Source: Nemertoderma westbladi (taxonomy: Eukaryota; Xenacoelomorpha; Nemertodermatida; Nemertodermatidae). From it: 56,640 nucleotides of DNA. Positions 25,188-36,926 of the stretch are shown here, piece after piece. Both the position numbers and the translations under genes were made by a program. The DNA lies in contig JAUCBJ010006728.1 in NCBI GenBank assembly GCA_032718475.1, positions 1 to 56,640 on the forward strand. The letters are read 5' to 3'. The stretch's first letter is position 1, and each line of letters starts with the position of its first letter. The notes under the pieces are model-generated. The model made no database searches. It was not told the origin of the DNA and worked only from the letters and a program-made list of their open reading frames with translations.

Positions 25188-26703
25188 GTCTTTCTTACGC
25201 AGACGGCGTTTACGCAGTTTTTCGAGGCTAGCAAGAGTCTTTTTCTCTTTGGGGGGAGCCACTTTACTAGGAGGGCCATAACTCCTGGGTGAAGGGTGCA
25301 ATATGATTGCATCAGAAGGTGTAGGTTTATGGTCGAGGTATCTGCCGTTTCGATATGCTTCTCCTCGAGCTGATTTTCCTCCGCTCGTAGCTGGATACGT
25401 TCATCCAAAAACTCTCGCAGAGAATAGGATCGTCCAAGTTCGATAACTTCTTAGAGATTCTGGATTTCCCAATCGAATTGAGATAAGGCCAATTCGTTTA
25501 TCGATTGGACTTACTGTTATAACTTACGTTTATCTGAACAAACGCAGGTTTCTTTTTTGATCTTTATAGAATAGCGTTTAACTCGTTTCGTACAACGCTC
25601 TCCTTCACCTTGATGAGGGGTTGTATCGCGTTAAACGGGGACGACCATACGGTTGGATAGTGATATTAGGTGTCCGCGTCACAATCCGGCTAGGTAAGAT
25701 GGGCGGCTAGCTAGAAATCACTGTCGGAGTGTTACCGATTAATTGTTAGGGTAGCACTAGATCTTTGAACAGTGAATACAGCTCGGGAGGATCCGTCATA
25801 CTAATAGGATCAAGAGTCTGAGGTCTCACTAGGGAATGAGGAGCTCTGATCGAGTATTCCGAAACTCTGATCATTGGTTTATTTAAGGATCGTCTGAGTC
25901 GAACGAGCGTAGGTGATACATTGAACAAGTTTCGCTCGAAACTCCTGTAAGTATAGCGAGTAAAACCGTGTTTAAAGCAACGTCTCCGCGGATGTTTATG
26001 TCTTTCCGTTTGTTGGTTGGGTCTTGGGCATTCATCGCAATAATACCCAAAAACGTACGTCTTGTAGGGGAAACGCGGGTGATCGTTCTCCAGCTTACAA
26101 TATTCCTCCATCCGTTCGAAGCTATTCGGTACAACAGGTAGCGGTCGATCGGCGGTAAGATACATCATAGGGGAATCGAGCCGTTTGAGTTCTACCATGC
26201 GGTCATGATGTATACCTTGAGGATATCGAGTTTCTAGATTTTGTTGACTGGCAATATTGAGATATGTTTCTATCAGGAATTCCAGATAATCGTTGAAGTC
26301 GCTGCGTTTATCCGGCTCCTCAACGTCTTCTCTTTCGATTCGGTTTCGCATAGAATTCTCATGTTCGATTCTCGGTTTATTGTTCCGCCTCCGCTGGGTA
26401 TGATATTTAAATAGAACCATTTCTCTTTTGGTGTCTATATCGTCTATATCGTGTAAATCGATAGGATGACCAGTAGTTAAGAAGGCCATATACGTACCAT
26501 TACGCTGCGTATATCGAGCAGCAAATTTTCTATAGTCCAACTCGCGCGAGCTGCTCTTGGGACATTGGCGGTTCGATATAACGACCATCGTCCTCCGCAG
26601 CAGTTGGACTAACGTCGCCGCGTATTAAGCTATCAACAAACGCTTGTAAAAGTAGAGTATATCGCTCCCCGATACTAAGACCATCTTCTATCAACTCCGT
26701 CAT
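25188..26703 (-). pseudogene. Decayed element gene of unknown function
   Basis: Reads on the minus strand from an ATG at 26703 (MTELIEDGLSIGERYTLLLQ). The first frame stops just past a point near 26530, where the coding moves to another frame (ELDYRKFAARY) that is open to 25746. Between 25746 and 25188 the coding look continues in pieces across frames, with nonsense codons and a shift near 25375. It ends in a basic tail (LRKRRLRKKD) at 25188. A Cys/His cluster (YYCDEC...RRRCFKHG) sits near 26000. Arg and Ser codons are CpG-rich, as in the ORFs at 36927-39527 and unlike the BEL gene, which suggests a shared element class. Family not recognised. Confidence 0.5.
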
Positions 26704-28339
26704 ATCTGCTATATATGAGTTTATCCATATTATAATGAGTTTATATTTAGGCGAGCGGGCGTCGCTGCCTACCCCAATCAACCCCCGGACAGTACGAGAT
26801 CCTCAGTGCCGATGTGTCGTCGCCGCTGTACTTTCGCCAACGACGTAGCCGCACAACGACAACGACAACCGGCACAAGTCACTCAACTGTCCGTCCCAAA
26901 GGCTTAGATGTACTTCAGGTTTTCCTTGGAGAGTTAGGTTACTTTTACGATTGCGACTAGCTACTGTAAACACACTTTAGCAGTAACATTCACCTATAAA
27001 CTCACAAATACCACACAACTGGTCACAACTACACACATTCGGGCCATTTGTCCGTTAGTCAATGCCTTCCAGAATGTCACTGTATTATTATGTATCCTTG
27101 GATACTAGTAGTGCGCTATTTATTCCCTATGCTATTCAATGGGACAAGCTTTCTATTGTTCTTTTAACTCAATTCTAATTCTAGCGTGGTTGTTGCTATG
27201 GTGACATTATGCAAAGCTAGCGGTAGAATTAGGGTAATTCCAATGCATACAGATCTGGGATGTTATTTAATAGTATTCTTTAATAGTCAATGTTCTGTTT
27301 TATACATGACTTTATGAATTTTATCGGCTATTGACTATGTTTGGGAGACTTTCGCACACTCATATGCATAATAAGATAAATCTCCGCTCCCTTGATCTAT
27401 TAATTAATGGAATTTTGGGAATGTTATAAATTGCGTAAAAATGGCAATTTATTAAATTCATTAAAAGGCATGAATTTAAATTTATTCCCTGAAATTTTAT
27501 TATTTGATAATTAAATTGACATATTTTGATTCTAGAACATGTCTGGGGACACAAGATCCTTAATTCTATGACAATTGTCTTTTTAAGAATATCGGTAAAT
27601 GCTACGATATCTTAATTGACTAGAATTGTTGAAGGATCTGAATTTTACAGATTTGATTTATTAGATTTGCAAATATTAAATAATTAATATTTGAGATGGG
27701 CACCGATTTATTCCAGAACTTGTCTGGGGACGTTAACCACTGATTCTAGAATTTGTCTTTCAAGTATATCGGTGGGTGCCGCGATATCTTAATCGACTAG
27801 AATTACAGATGGTCAAAGGGTTTAACAGATTTATTTTGCGTGATACGCTACTGTTAGAGGGTCATCACGCTACTATATGTATTATTTATATACAGTATGA
27901 GAGCAATATCGCACGAAGCAATGTCAGTGTGAAGAGGCAAGTCGTTTCCAAGGTCTACCCAGAGCTTGGTTTAGCCGAGACACGAGGATCTGAACTTTGC
28001 ATTCCTAATACTCTGCCTACCAATAATACTTAAATATAGTAGTGGCTTTATTGTACTTTAATAAGTACGGACATTTCATCTTACTGTAGTCACGTATTTA
28101 TAATATGATACGGACAGTAAGGAAAGAGGAAAAGAATTATTTCTTGCCGTCGCATTAAATATAATATATACGTAATTAAGTAATAAACGCGAATATATAT
28201 TGCACTAATCTACTAAATAATCGCTAAAATAACATTCTACTGAATAAAATTAAAGAAAACGATTATAATAAAATTACATAGTAATACATACAGAAATATA
28301 AAAATAATAAAATAATATAAAATAATAGAGTCACACACC
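26704..28339. other. Non-coding interval left of the BEL-type gene
   Basis: About 1.6 kb. The right part should contain the 3' UTR and any 3' LTR of the minus-strand BEL element. A purine-rich tggagtggg (minus strand, about 28340) followed by TGTGTGACTC is a possible polypurine tract and LTR start, but I found no matching 5' LTR. 26800-26900 is GC-rich, upstream of the decayed minus-strand gene. No gene seen. Confidence 0.5.
27530..27825. repeat. Imperfect direct duplication, ~180-190 bp apart
   Basis: 27530-27640 and 27712-27825 share gattctagaa, tgtctggggac, a tatcggt block and atatcttaat(t/c)gactagaatt in order. Two copies are visible, possibly subrepeats of an LTR or UTR. Confidence 0.7.
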
Positions 28340-28369
28340 CACTCCATATGTTGTTACGTTATGGAGTCC

Positions 28370-31300
28370 CTAGATGTTTGAAGGATTAGGGAGGTGGTCG
28401 TGGGAAGAGAATCTTGCCTTCCACAGTTTCCGGAGAGTCCTCCATTCCCTTCCGGTAAACACAAACGACCGACTGGGTGATTGAGTCGCTGCATCCCGAA
28501 TACAATTCCAGGTTTCCTCTTCGTCCTGGAATAGTGACGATAGAAACATCGCTCTAGGTACACGACGGCCTTACAAAGCCGATTCCAGGAGCTATAGTGG
28601 TCTGTCGCTCCCTGCAGGAGAGGTGAGAGTCCCTGCGAGATGTCTGATGTTCCAGAGCTCCAATCGCTCTCTCTGATCTTCATGAAGGATCCACTCGCGG
28701 TGGGGAGGTCCAGATCCACGGCGTCGTCTCTGGCAATATGCAATACCGACAGATCTATCCCGGGTTCAAATAACTCCGCTCCACCCGTCCGGGTTTTAGG
28801 TTTGACTTTCTCCGCTCCCTTGGCTGGTCTAATCTCAGTCGGAGTAAGATGGGGAGGCCATTCATCCTCCTTACTCAGGAAGTCGGGTTCACCTAACCGG
28901 TCTGTAGTATCTGTCAGTTCTTGAGGAGTTGCTCCTCTGGAAGCGATGTCGGCTAAATTCATCGTCTTGGGGCAATATCTCCATTGATCTACATTGGAGT
29001 TAAGATTGTCATTATCTGAGGAGTGTGGTGTTCCCTCAGTTGGTTTGTCTCCCTCACTAGTATCATCTTCCCATTCACTCACCTGGCAGACGCGATCTTG
29101 AAGCAGTCTTTCTCTGAGTGTTCTTCGGGAAGGTCCAGTAAGGTACCAACCTACTCTAGTTCTTACCGCATAGGTCTGAAGTGGTTGCGGTTGAGCAGGT
29201 CGTTTCTCCAATGTCTCCAGCGCCTCATGCGCGTTTTGACCGATTAATATTTGTACTCCAGGATAATCGGTGTCGAATCTAGGAATGTTAAGTCGTTGGG
29301 CATGATCATCTTCGTCCCAATTATAAGGTTCCACTTGGGTGGTAGCGAAGTTCTTTATTGCCACCATTTTGACTGACCTTATACTGTGTTCTCCTAGTTT
29401 ATCCTGTGGAGTGGACAACTCACATATATAATAGTCGGCAGCCACAGCAGATTTCCAAACCTGCATGATCCCTGACATGTTTAGCTTGGTTCGGAACTTG
29501 GGTTGTCCAGCAAAGATGTCCTCGGCTAGTTCCCTATCGATGAATGTTCCCGTGCTGCCGGAGTCCAGGAGGGCGTTCACTATATAGCTCTTCTGAGGTC
29601 CGTGGACCCGTAACTGGACTACAGGAAATTCTCGGATTCCTACATTTGAAGTTGGCGCTTTCCAAGATTGTTGTTGATCTGAAGTAGTTAGGGTAAGGTC
29701 GCTGTCTGTGTCTTTCTCATACATGAGTGCTCGATACACTGCGGTGGTGTTTATTAAGTAACAGGATTCGTTTTCGTCGGAGAACTCGTCCGTATAGAAT
29801 CCTTCCATCTCAGATTGATCAGTGTCGTTCACATCACTGAATTGGACATGTAGTTCGGACTCACTTACCTGACTCGGGCTGTTTCGTTCGAATTCCGTGT
29901 GCAACAAGATATGATGTTTTGCGCCGCACTTTGCACACCTTGCGTCGGAGTAACAGGTTCGCCGTTGGTGTCCTCGTCTGAGGCAATTATAACACAACCG
30001 CTTATCCCACATGACTTCACGTCTATCCTTTAGTGATTTCCTCAGGAATTTATCACACGCATTTAAACGGTGGGGCCCGTCGCACAGCACACATTTCGGC
30101 TTGATGTTACTTACTTTAACCTGTGCTATGTGGTGCACACTTGTTCTTTCCTCGGGCTTTCTCACCTGAATTCTTTTAGGAGACGTAGGAAGGGTTTTTT
30201 GTACCTGTTCTCTCCTGTCATTTGCTCGAGACTTGAATTTACTTACCTGATCTTTAGGCATTTTATTGACATAATAAGATCTATCAGTGTCTTTCCCGCT
30301 ATCTTCTCCTTGAGAAGTCTGGCTTTCGCCGTCGTCTGTATAACACACTGGTGTTACCTTTCTCCTAGAGACGGGTTTTTCACTTACCTTGTTTTCCGGT
30401 GTCTTCTCTCGGGACTGCTTGAGGAGTTGCAATTTCACTTCTCCATCCAAGAATGACATGAGATCAGCCATGGTAGGGTCTCGTCGTTGTTGTTCCATCA
30501 TATATAGTACTTTCTTATCCCAGCGTGTGCCTACCCCACCTTTCGGTAAAGTAGAAGCCACAGCTCCAATGACCATAGAACTTTGGTATTCATGAGACTT
30601 ACCTAACCAATCTAATTGTCTACAGATCTCTTGAATCTCATCGGAAAACTCTATTATCCCACTGCTGATGAACTTTCTGGGCGCTACTAATTTTGCATAT
30701 AAATACTTAGCGATATTATTCCTATTACCATACCTGATGTTTAGTGTGTCCCAAACTTGTCTTAATCCGTCTGGATGTCCAATAAACTTTAACGCCATTA
30801 ACTTGGGAGATCCTTCCAAGCACTCGATGAGGTATCTAAGTTTTTCTCCATTAGATAGTACAGAGTTCTGTATGTTATCTTTGTAATATTCATTAAAAGG
30901 TAACCATTTCATCTCATCTCCATTGAATTTGACTATCTCTCCCACCTTCACCGCTTGACGGGCTTCGGTTCTAGCCATTTGACGCGTAAAACTTTCTTGG
31001 GCCATCGTGTTATTTAATATCGAGTTATCGGTATATAAATTTCTCGGATTATGATCAGGTCTATAGGGAATGTCATTATCAACAGGTCTATAATTACCCT
31101 TAATAGGGTTCACTATAGGAGTTTCTACTTCGCTAGCAGTATAGATGCGTGTAGGCTCCACACCTTGCGCATGAGATATTTCAGACCTAACAGGTTGACA
31201 CATTGTTACAGGGGGTGGTGGTATACCCTTTTGTAAATTTACTAATTTATCGCGTTCTAGCGCGATATTTTGCTGCACTTCTTGCAACTCTAGCCTACTT

Positions 31301-32619
31301 TCCCTTACTGTGCCCTTTAACTGTTGAACAGTCCCTTCTAACTCTCGGACCTGTTGGGAGGAGCGTGCTTGATTCTCCTCCATCTTTCCGAGGAGAATGT
31401 CCATCCCCCGCCGTCTCTCGTCCACCCAATCAACCGCCGAAACAGGATCCGCCAACGTCGTAGCGGGCAGACGAGGGACAACGGGCGACAAATCAGTAAT
31501 ATTTCGCTCGGGGTCCAGGACCTGAACTGTCTTCTGGGCAGTTCTACTGGGCACAGGTAGCTTAGTGCTATGCAGAGGGAATGTAGAGGTAGCTTCAGGG
31601 AGCACAGGTGTGTCTATCACCGAAGGGGTGATTTCAAAAACAGGCCTAATTATTTCAGGCTCATCTACTATAGTAGGGAGTCTTTCTATTTTAATTATTT
31701 GGTCTGTGGGTTCTGTACTGCCTAAGTTGGTGTTATTTAGTTGCCTTCTAACAGCTGGAGGCAAATCAGGCAATTTCTGACGGTGGAATGTTCTTTTACG
31801 TCTGCTTAGACGAGATCTATTTCCTTTGCCTTCAGTATCGGTGGTATCGCCTTCTTCAGATGATGTATATCCCTGTCTTTTGGGAGTAGATCGATTCATC
31901 ATCTGCATATTACTAGCTGTTAACTGTTTACTGAAGTCGTCTTGCTTCTCTTGAAGATTTTCCAACTCCAGTTGGGTGATCTCTTCAGCCGCTCTCCGTT
32001 CTGCTTCCGCCACCGCTGCCGCTTTTGCCTCTGCCGCTGCCGCTTTTGCCTCTGCCGCTGTCGCTTTTGCCTTTGCCTCGGCTTCTGCTGCTGCCGCTTT
32101 TGCCTCTGCCGCTGCCGCTTTTGCCTTTGCCTCGGCTTCTGCTGCTGCCGCTTTTGCCTCTGCCGCTGCTTCTGCCAAGGTCGCCTTTCTTTCTGCCTCT
32201 GCCACTGCTGCTATCTTTCTGTCTTCTATACGTTTTTTCCTTACTTGTTCTTCCTTTTCTCTAGCGATGCGGAGTTGTTCATCGAATTTAGCTTGGTTCG
32301 CCGCTAACCTATCTACATCTATTGCATCCAACACACGCTGGGCTCCTTCACTATTAGGGCTAAGTCCATCTAGCCTTCTCCTCAACTCTTCATCTCCCAA
32401 AAAACGCTGATAGTCTGACAGATAGATGTCAATGGCATCCTTCTTATGCGGTTTCTCTGCCGTCGCTTCACTTTCCACTTGGGAAAAAGTAGCGTCCGTT
32501 GATTCTCCATGGGTTGAGCGCTCCTCCAGCTGAGCTTTCCACTGAGCTGCTCCTTGAACCTGGCGACTCACCCGTTGAAACCAAGTCTTTACGGCAACTT
32601 GCAACGACGTGTCTTGTCT
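28370..32619 (-). pseudogene. BEL-type Gag-protease with deleted Pol
   Basis: Open from just after the TGA at 32620 to about 28500 in one frame. Residue positions below count from 32604. About 140-215 is an Ala/Glu/Lys heptad-like coiled coil built from DNA subrepeats. About 420-465 is a second coiled coil. About 556-690 is a DUF1759-like Gag core (KFNGDEMKWLPFNEYY). About 835-900 are Cys/His knuckles (CVLCDGPHRLNAC, then CYNCLRRGHQRRTC). About 1010 is the aspartic protease active site LLDSGSTG. At about 1206 the protein jumps to WRYCPKTMNLADIASRG, normally after RNase H. Near 28500 the frame shifts, and a natural-looking C-terminal tail (GREWRTLRKLWKA) ends at a TAG at 28372-28370. RT, RNase H and integrase core are missing, so it cannot be autonomous. 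Confidence 0.75.
32010..32190 (-). repeat. Ala/Glu/Lys-coding subrepeats in gag
   Basis: Tandem 15-45-bp units such as gccgctgccgcttttgcctc encode alternating AEAKAAAAEAEAKAK on the minus strand and are predicted to form a long helix. Length polymorphism is likely. Three frames on the opposite strand are also open because of the repeat. Confidence 0.85.
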
Positions 32620-33390
32620 TCATTTAGAAGCCTCCTCAAAGGCCGATAATATTAACCTGATTCGTAGAATTCTTTCTCTTACTTGATAAAGCAGCTGTCC
32701 CTGCTCTTGAGGTCCTTGAGGTTGTTGTAACAGTTGTTTTTCTACTCGCTCCATAGAGCTGAAGAATCCCTGTGCGTATCCGGCTGCGGACCTCTTCCAC
32801 ACAGCTGGATCTATGGTTTCCTCGGCTACTCCCATCCGGTGTATGTCTTCCCAGGCAGCTTCGGATAAATCAAACGGGAGTCCGGGTCCGGGAAAGTTCC
32901 ATTGCGACTCGACCATGGACTTCAGTTCTTCCCTTGTGTATCCAGCATAACTATCTCTAGTTGAACGCTGGCTTCTCGCCCAATCGATCTGGTGTTCTTC
33001 CACAGCGATCAATAATCTAGTGAGTACGGCTGCAGGAAGGATGAGAAGGGGATCTGAATAAGCCTCATCCGTCATCCTTGCTCCGCGTTCGGGTGTCAGT
33101 TCTACCGTATCTTCACTACTGGAGCTGTCGGGCCGCTGAGAAATAAGTTCTTGGCTCGCGGGTTGTTGCTGTTCCGCTGCTTCTTGGTTCCGCTTGACCT
33201 GAGCTCGAGTGCCTATGACAGACCTACGATGTTGGACCAGCCTAGGTTCTTTTATTACTACTGGAGGGATGACCTTCCTCACAGTGGGAGGTGAACTGAA
33301 CTTACGACCAGACGGTTCTACGTCTCTATCTGAGTCGCAGATAGTTACATCTAATAAACTGTCTGACAGGTTCTGCTTAGTATCAGACAT
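32620..33390 (-). CDS. Gag N-terminal part of the BEL-type element
   Basis: 256 codons from a true ATG at 33390 to a TGA at 32622-32620. It opens with an acidic, Ser-rich stretch (MSDTKQNLSDSLLDV), followed by a Gln-rich linker and a more ordered, Trp-containing C-terminal half that is likely helical. No known domain recognised. Reading continues in the same frame after the TGA, with six codons before the first codon of the long downstream frame, so this is probably the N-terminus of one polyprotein. The stop may be a nonsense mutation, or a site where ribosomes read through. BEL/Pao elements normally have one long Gag-Pol frame. Confidence 0.65.
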   Translation of the reverse strand: MSDTKQNLSDSLLDVTICDSDRDVEPSGRKFSSPPTVRKVIPPVVIKEPRLVQHRRSVIGTRAQVKRNQEAAEQQQPASQELISQRPDSSSSEDTVELTPERGARMTDEAYSDPLLILPAAVLTRLLIAVEEHQIDWARSQRSTRDSYAGYTREELKSMVESQWNFPGPGLPFDLSEAAWEDIHRMGVAEETIDPAVWKRSAAGYAQGFFSSMERVEKQLLQQPQGPQEQGQLLYQVRERILRIRLILSAFEEASK

Positions 33391-34704
33391 GTCTATGTAT
33401 ACCGTTGAATGTCTACTGCTGTATTACAGTCTGAGCAAGTCTAGTAACTCAGTATTAACTGCTAGCCTAGTAATTAATTACCGATACTGCTACTCAGTGT
33501 AGTAGTATATATATATAATATATTAGAACACCGGTATGCTTATGGTATATATAACTATATACTGTAAGTATTATTACAGACTAGGTTTATCACAGAATAC
33601 CGGTATAATTTTTAGCACAAATATATATAAATATATAATAGGCCTATCGGGAATACCTGTATACAGCTTACAGTTTGTAGTATATATAATTCTGGAATAG
33701 AATTAATTACAAGTACCGGTATAATTTCAGCCTAGATTTATAGAAATAAAGATAATAGGCCTATCGTAAATACCGGTATATCAATTATTTTAAATAATTG
33801 AATTTCTGAATTTTTAGGGTTACTTGGTTACTTTACTTACTTTATTACCGCTATTTGAGCAGTAGACCAACTGATATGGAGACCTAATGGTTGTATGGTA
33901 GGCCTACTGTTTATAAATCTTTTGAGTTGATTTATAATATATATATACCCTTTAATGGGTTTTGTCAATGTTTGAAATAAATGTTATTATTTCTGGGGAG
34001 TAATCACTACACAAAGCGGTGCGCTTTCAGTGAAGTGTTACTTATAGGACACTAAAACAAATAATTCTAATTTACCTAAGTTACTTAATACTACAAATTA
34101 CGTACAATTCGGGTGAGATTACAATCTCTAAATAAACACAAAAATTTACAAAAACACAAAATACGAATTTTTAGGGTAATTTTACAAGAAGTCTACAAAC
34201 CAGCCTAACAAAGGGTTAGAAATCTGGTTATTACAACGGACAGGGTTCTACGGTATTTGAAAATAATACGTAGTAGTAAGTACACTGCGTTGTCCAGATA
34301 GGAAAATACCACCGCCTGACGACCTATAGCCGTATCGCTATAGGTTCTACGTTATGTATCACGGAGTGTTCCTACCTAGAAGTTAATAGAGCTAATCGAA
34401 AGTGCCTATCAACCACTTTACAACACAAATGTAATGCCTACACTAATTACTTTCGGAAAGCACTGTACACTAAACCCTAAATTAGGTACGAGTACTTGTA
34501 CAACATATAATCAGTAGTTAAATATACTTGAACAGCTAAAAGAACCACGGCATCTGCTGGAGTGACCGATGCACAAAATCACCAGTCTTTACCTACGCCA
34601 AGCAGCCCGTGTAGTACCGGGGTTAATTTAACTATAGCGGTATGTATAACAAACACAATTACTGTAGGAACAAACTTGGGGAATGAATGTTGCGAATAAT
34701 CGCA

Positions 34705-35291
34705 TAAACTCTGAATAATAAATATTACGCTACGTGTACAAACTACTCAAACAAAATGCAGACCGAACACTGACAGACTACTATCAAGCCTAAACAAACT
34801 ACGGTATATGCAGACTCCGAAATAATTAGGTAGTATGCGTTCTAACCCAGTAGTACGACTTATTCTTTAGTTGGGGGTTTACCTTACAGCATTCGCTGCC
34901 CCTACTTCCTAACCGTTCTTTATCGGACAAGTGATCTACTCACGCTGCAATCCGTTCAGACCTAATAACAGCCAGACAACTATCCAGCCTACAAATTATC
35001 TAAATAAATATTATACGCTACCCGTACAGACTTACACAAACAAAGTACAGACTCAACGATGGCAGACTACTCTCAAGCCTAAATAAACTACAGGACATGC
35101 AGACTCCGAAATAATTAGGTAGTATGCGTTCTAACCCAGTAGTACGACTTATTCTTTAGTTGGGGGTTTACCTTACAGCATTCGCTGCCCCTACTTCCTA
35201 ACCGTTCTTTATCGGACAGGTGATCTACATACACTGCAATCCGTTCAGACTTAACAGCAATCAGACAACAGTTCAGCCTACAAATTGTCTG
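34705..35291. repeat. ~290-bp tandem duplication
   Basis: 34705-34999 and 35000-35291 are direct copies. The stretch from gcagactccgaaataattag through ttctttatcggaca is almost unchanged, while the flanking parts differ by scattered substitutions and small indels. It lies upstream of the minus-strand gag. Confidence 0.9.
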
Positions 35292-35461
35292 TACAATCTG
35301 ATCAGGCTTACACGCCTTCTGTTCAATACTGGCCTACAAACAAATAAAACTTGACAGAAATAAGTAAAATCTCAATAAAAACCAGGCGTCCCCGATTAAT
35401 TATTAAGACCTACTGGTATATAATAATCAAAATCGAATAATACTGCTGTACCTGTACTGTA

Positions 35462-35578
35462 AGTACCGGTTCGGACAGTTGGGCCTACGGACGTACAGAA
35501 GTACCGGTTCTGGCAGTTGGACCTACGGACCTACAGCAGTACCGGTTCTGGCAGTTGGGCCTACTGACCTACAGATAC
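35462..35578. repeat. 38-39-bp tandem repeat, 3 copies
   Basis: Three units containing gtaccggttc, gacagttggg or ggcagttgg, and cctac(g/t)gac follow each other. A fourth degenerate piece with repeated accggt follows to about 35615. Confidence 0.85.
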
Positions 35579-35652
35579 ACCGTTCAGGTTTACCGGTTGA
35601 CCGGTACTCCCAACTTTATTGCTTACTGCAATAAAGAAGATATATCCGTTAT

Positions 35653-36910
35653 TGTTCGCGCTTTCAGACCTTTGGCAGTTTAACCCGCCAAATTAGGATG
35701 TCTTCTAGATAATAAATCGCTTTAGCCTCTAACAAATATTTGATTCACTACACTAGTTGAAACCAATCTGTGCGCGATCATTCACCCGTTGGATATACCC
35801 GGGAGATTGATTTCGACAGCTTAATCGTATTGCTATGTAAGCCTAATGTATTATTCGACTGACAGTATTATATAATCTCTGACAATATTATTCACCTTCG
35901 GGAAATATTAACAGTTCCTTTAGGACGTGGCGCTCTATCTATATAAACAGAGTTATGACTTAAACTACTCACAACGATATGGCTTAGTTACAATTCACAT
36001 ATATGGCGCATTCTTTAGGAAATGCTTCGTTATCAGTCTCACTCATACACAATGCTGCACAATACTGCACACTGATCTGCCGATCTTCACTGATTTTAGT
36101 CACATATAAAAGGAACACGGACCGAATCATGTAGGGTCTATCAGATAACATTAGATTCACTTCAAACCACTCAACATAGGTCGCAATCATTTATCTGTAA
36201 CCTTTCTCTCTTACCTTCGGTATATCAAGAATATTGGGTTTTCGGGGTTATTTGTCGTTATTCCAAATATAATAATTCATCAACCATATTATGAAGAACT
36301 GACAGTAAATAGCAGTATAACAATATAAAAGTATGCACAGTGTTACACAGTATGCAGTGTATGCAGTACTGCAGTATGCAGTATGCAGTATGCAGATAAC
36401 GGATATATGTCCTTATAATTAAGCCTACTAGTGTAGGGCTAAAGCAGAAAAGCACAAAATACTCCAAAGCCGTTCTTCCTGGCTTAGAATCACCAACAAT
36501 ACTGATAAGAATAACTATAAGAATACCAGCTACCCTTATTCCACGAAGCTCCCATCCAACACAGAGAAAGAGCAGTGAGATAGGAAAATTCAGTTCAGTA
36601 GCTCTGTGATAGGTCAAAATCAAAGCCAACTCAAATCCTATTGGCAGATACAGAAAGCAGGGCTATGGGGCAACGTGGCAATATCAGCCGTTAGCCGTCG
36701 TCATGGTAGCGACACTGTTTTCAAGAGTATCGAGCTTTTTACGTCACGAAATTACAGATTATGTCCTCTAAAGTACAAATACAGAAGAAATGGCTTTTAT
36801 GTCCTCCAAAACACCAGTACAGCAAGGACACGGCCTTTTTATGCCTGGTAAACCAACCACAGAGTACTTTACGGGGATAATAACCGGCTAATTACGCAAA
36901 AGCTTTTACA
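35653..36910 (+). repeat. ~1.26-kb terminal repeat, copy 2 (LTR-like)
   Basis: Same start (TGTTCGCGCTT) and end (CAAAAGCTTTTACA) as copy 1, with the same TATA box. Differences are a tatgcag microsatellite at about 36340-36392 and a replaced middle (about 36440-36670). The end contains the perfect palindrome AAAAGCTTTT. The ATG of the exonuclease-like ORF lies 16 bp beyond the end. No tRNA-complementary primer site is evident next to either end, and the flanks of the copies do not show a matching short duplication. Confidence 0.75.
36105..36112 (+). promoter_or_regulatory. TATA box in terminal repeat copy 2
   Basis: tataaaag, conserved with 24376-24383. If used, transcription would start about 36135 and read through the rest of the repeat into the ORF at 36927, leaving a leader of about 790 nt. 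Confidence 0.5.
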
Positions 36911-36926
36911 GGATATAATAGTAAAT

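Larger units (their letters stand above)
28340..33390 (-). mobile_element. BEL/Pao-type LTR retrotransposon, internally deleted
   Basis: The minus-strand coding region keeps the Gag N-terminus, DUF1759-like Gag core, zinc knuckles and aspartic protease. It then jumps to a segment normally found between RNase H and integrase, and finally to the Pol C-terminal tail. The RT catalytic box, RNase H and integrase core are absent. The 2.2 kb to its right (33391-35652) is non-coding and probably holds its leader and any 5' LTR. No LTR pair could be matched by eye. It lies between the two copies of the 1.2-kb terminal repeat, but I cannot show that it belongs with them. Confidence 0.8.
33391..35652. 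other. Long non-coding leader region upstream of the BEL gag
   Basis: 2.26 kb without a gene. It has many taccggta and aggcctatcg motifs (33500-33790), a ~290-bp tandem duplication (34705-35291) and three 38-bp units (35462-35578). This repeat-rich layout suits a retroelement leader or LTR. A terminal-repeat copy adjoins it on the right at 35653. Confidence 0.55.

Noticed and set aside
31942-32410. Plus-strand Ala/Cys/Leu-rich frames opposite the gag coiled coil
   Set aside because: They mirror the Ala/Glu/Lys subrepeats of the minus-strand gag. The minus-strand frame has the domain evidence.
23923-36910. One simple LTR retrotransposon bounded by the two 1.2-kb repeats and containing the BEL gag
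   Set aside because: The two repeats differ in a replaced middle block, their outer flanks show no matching duplication, and no primer site adjoins either repeat. I kept this only as one hypothesis.
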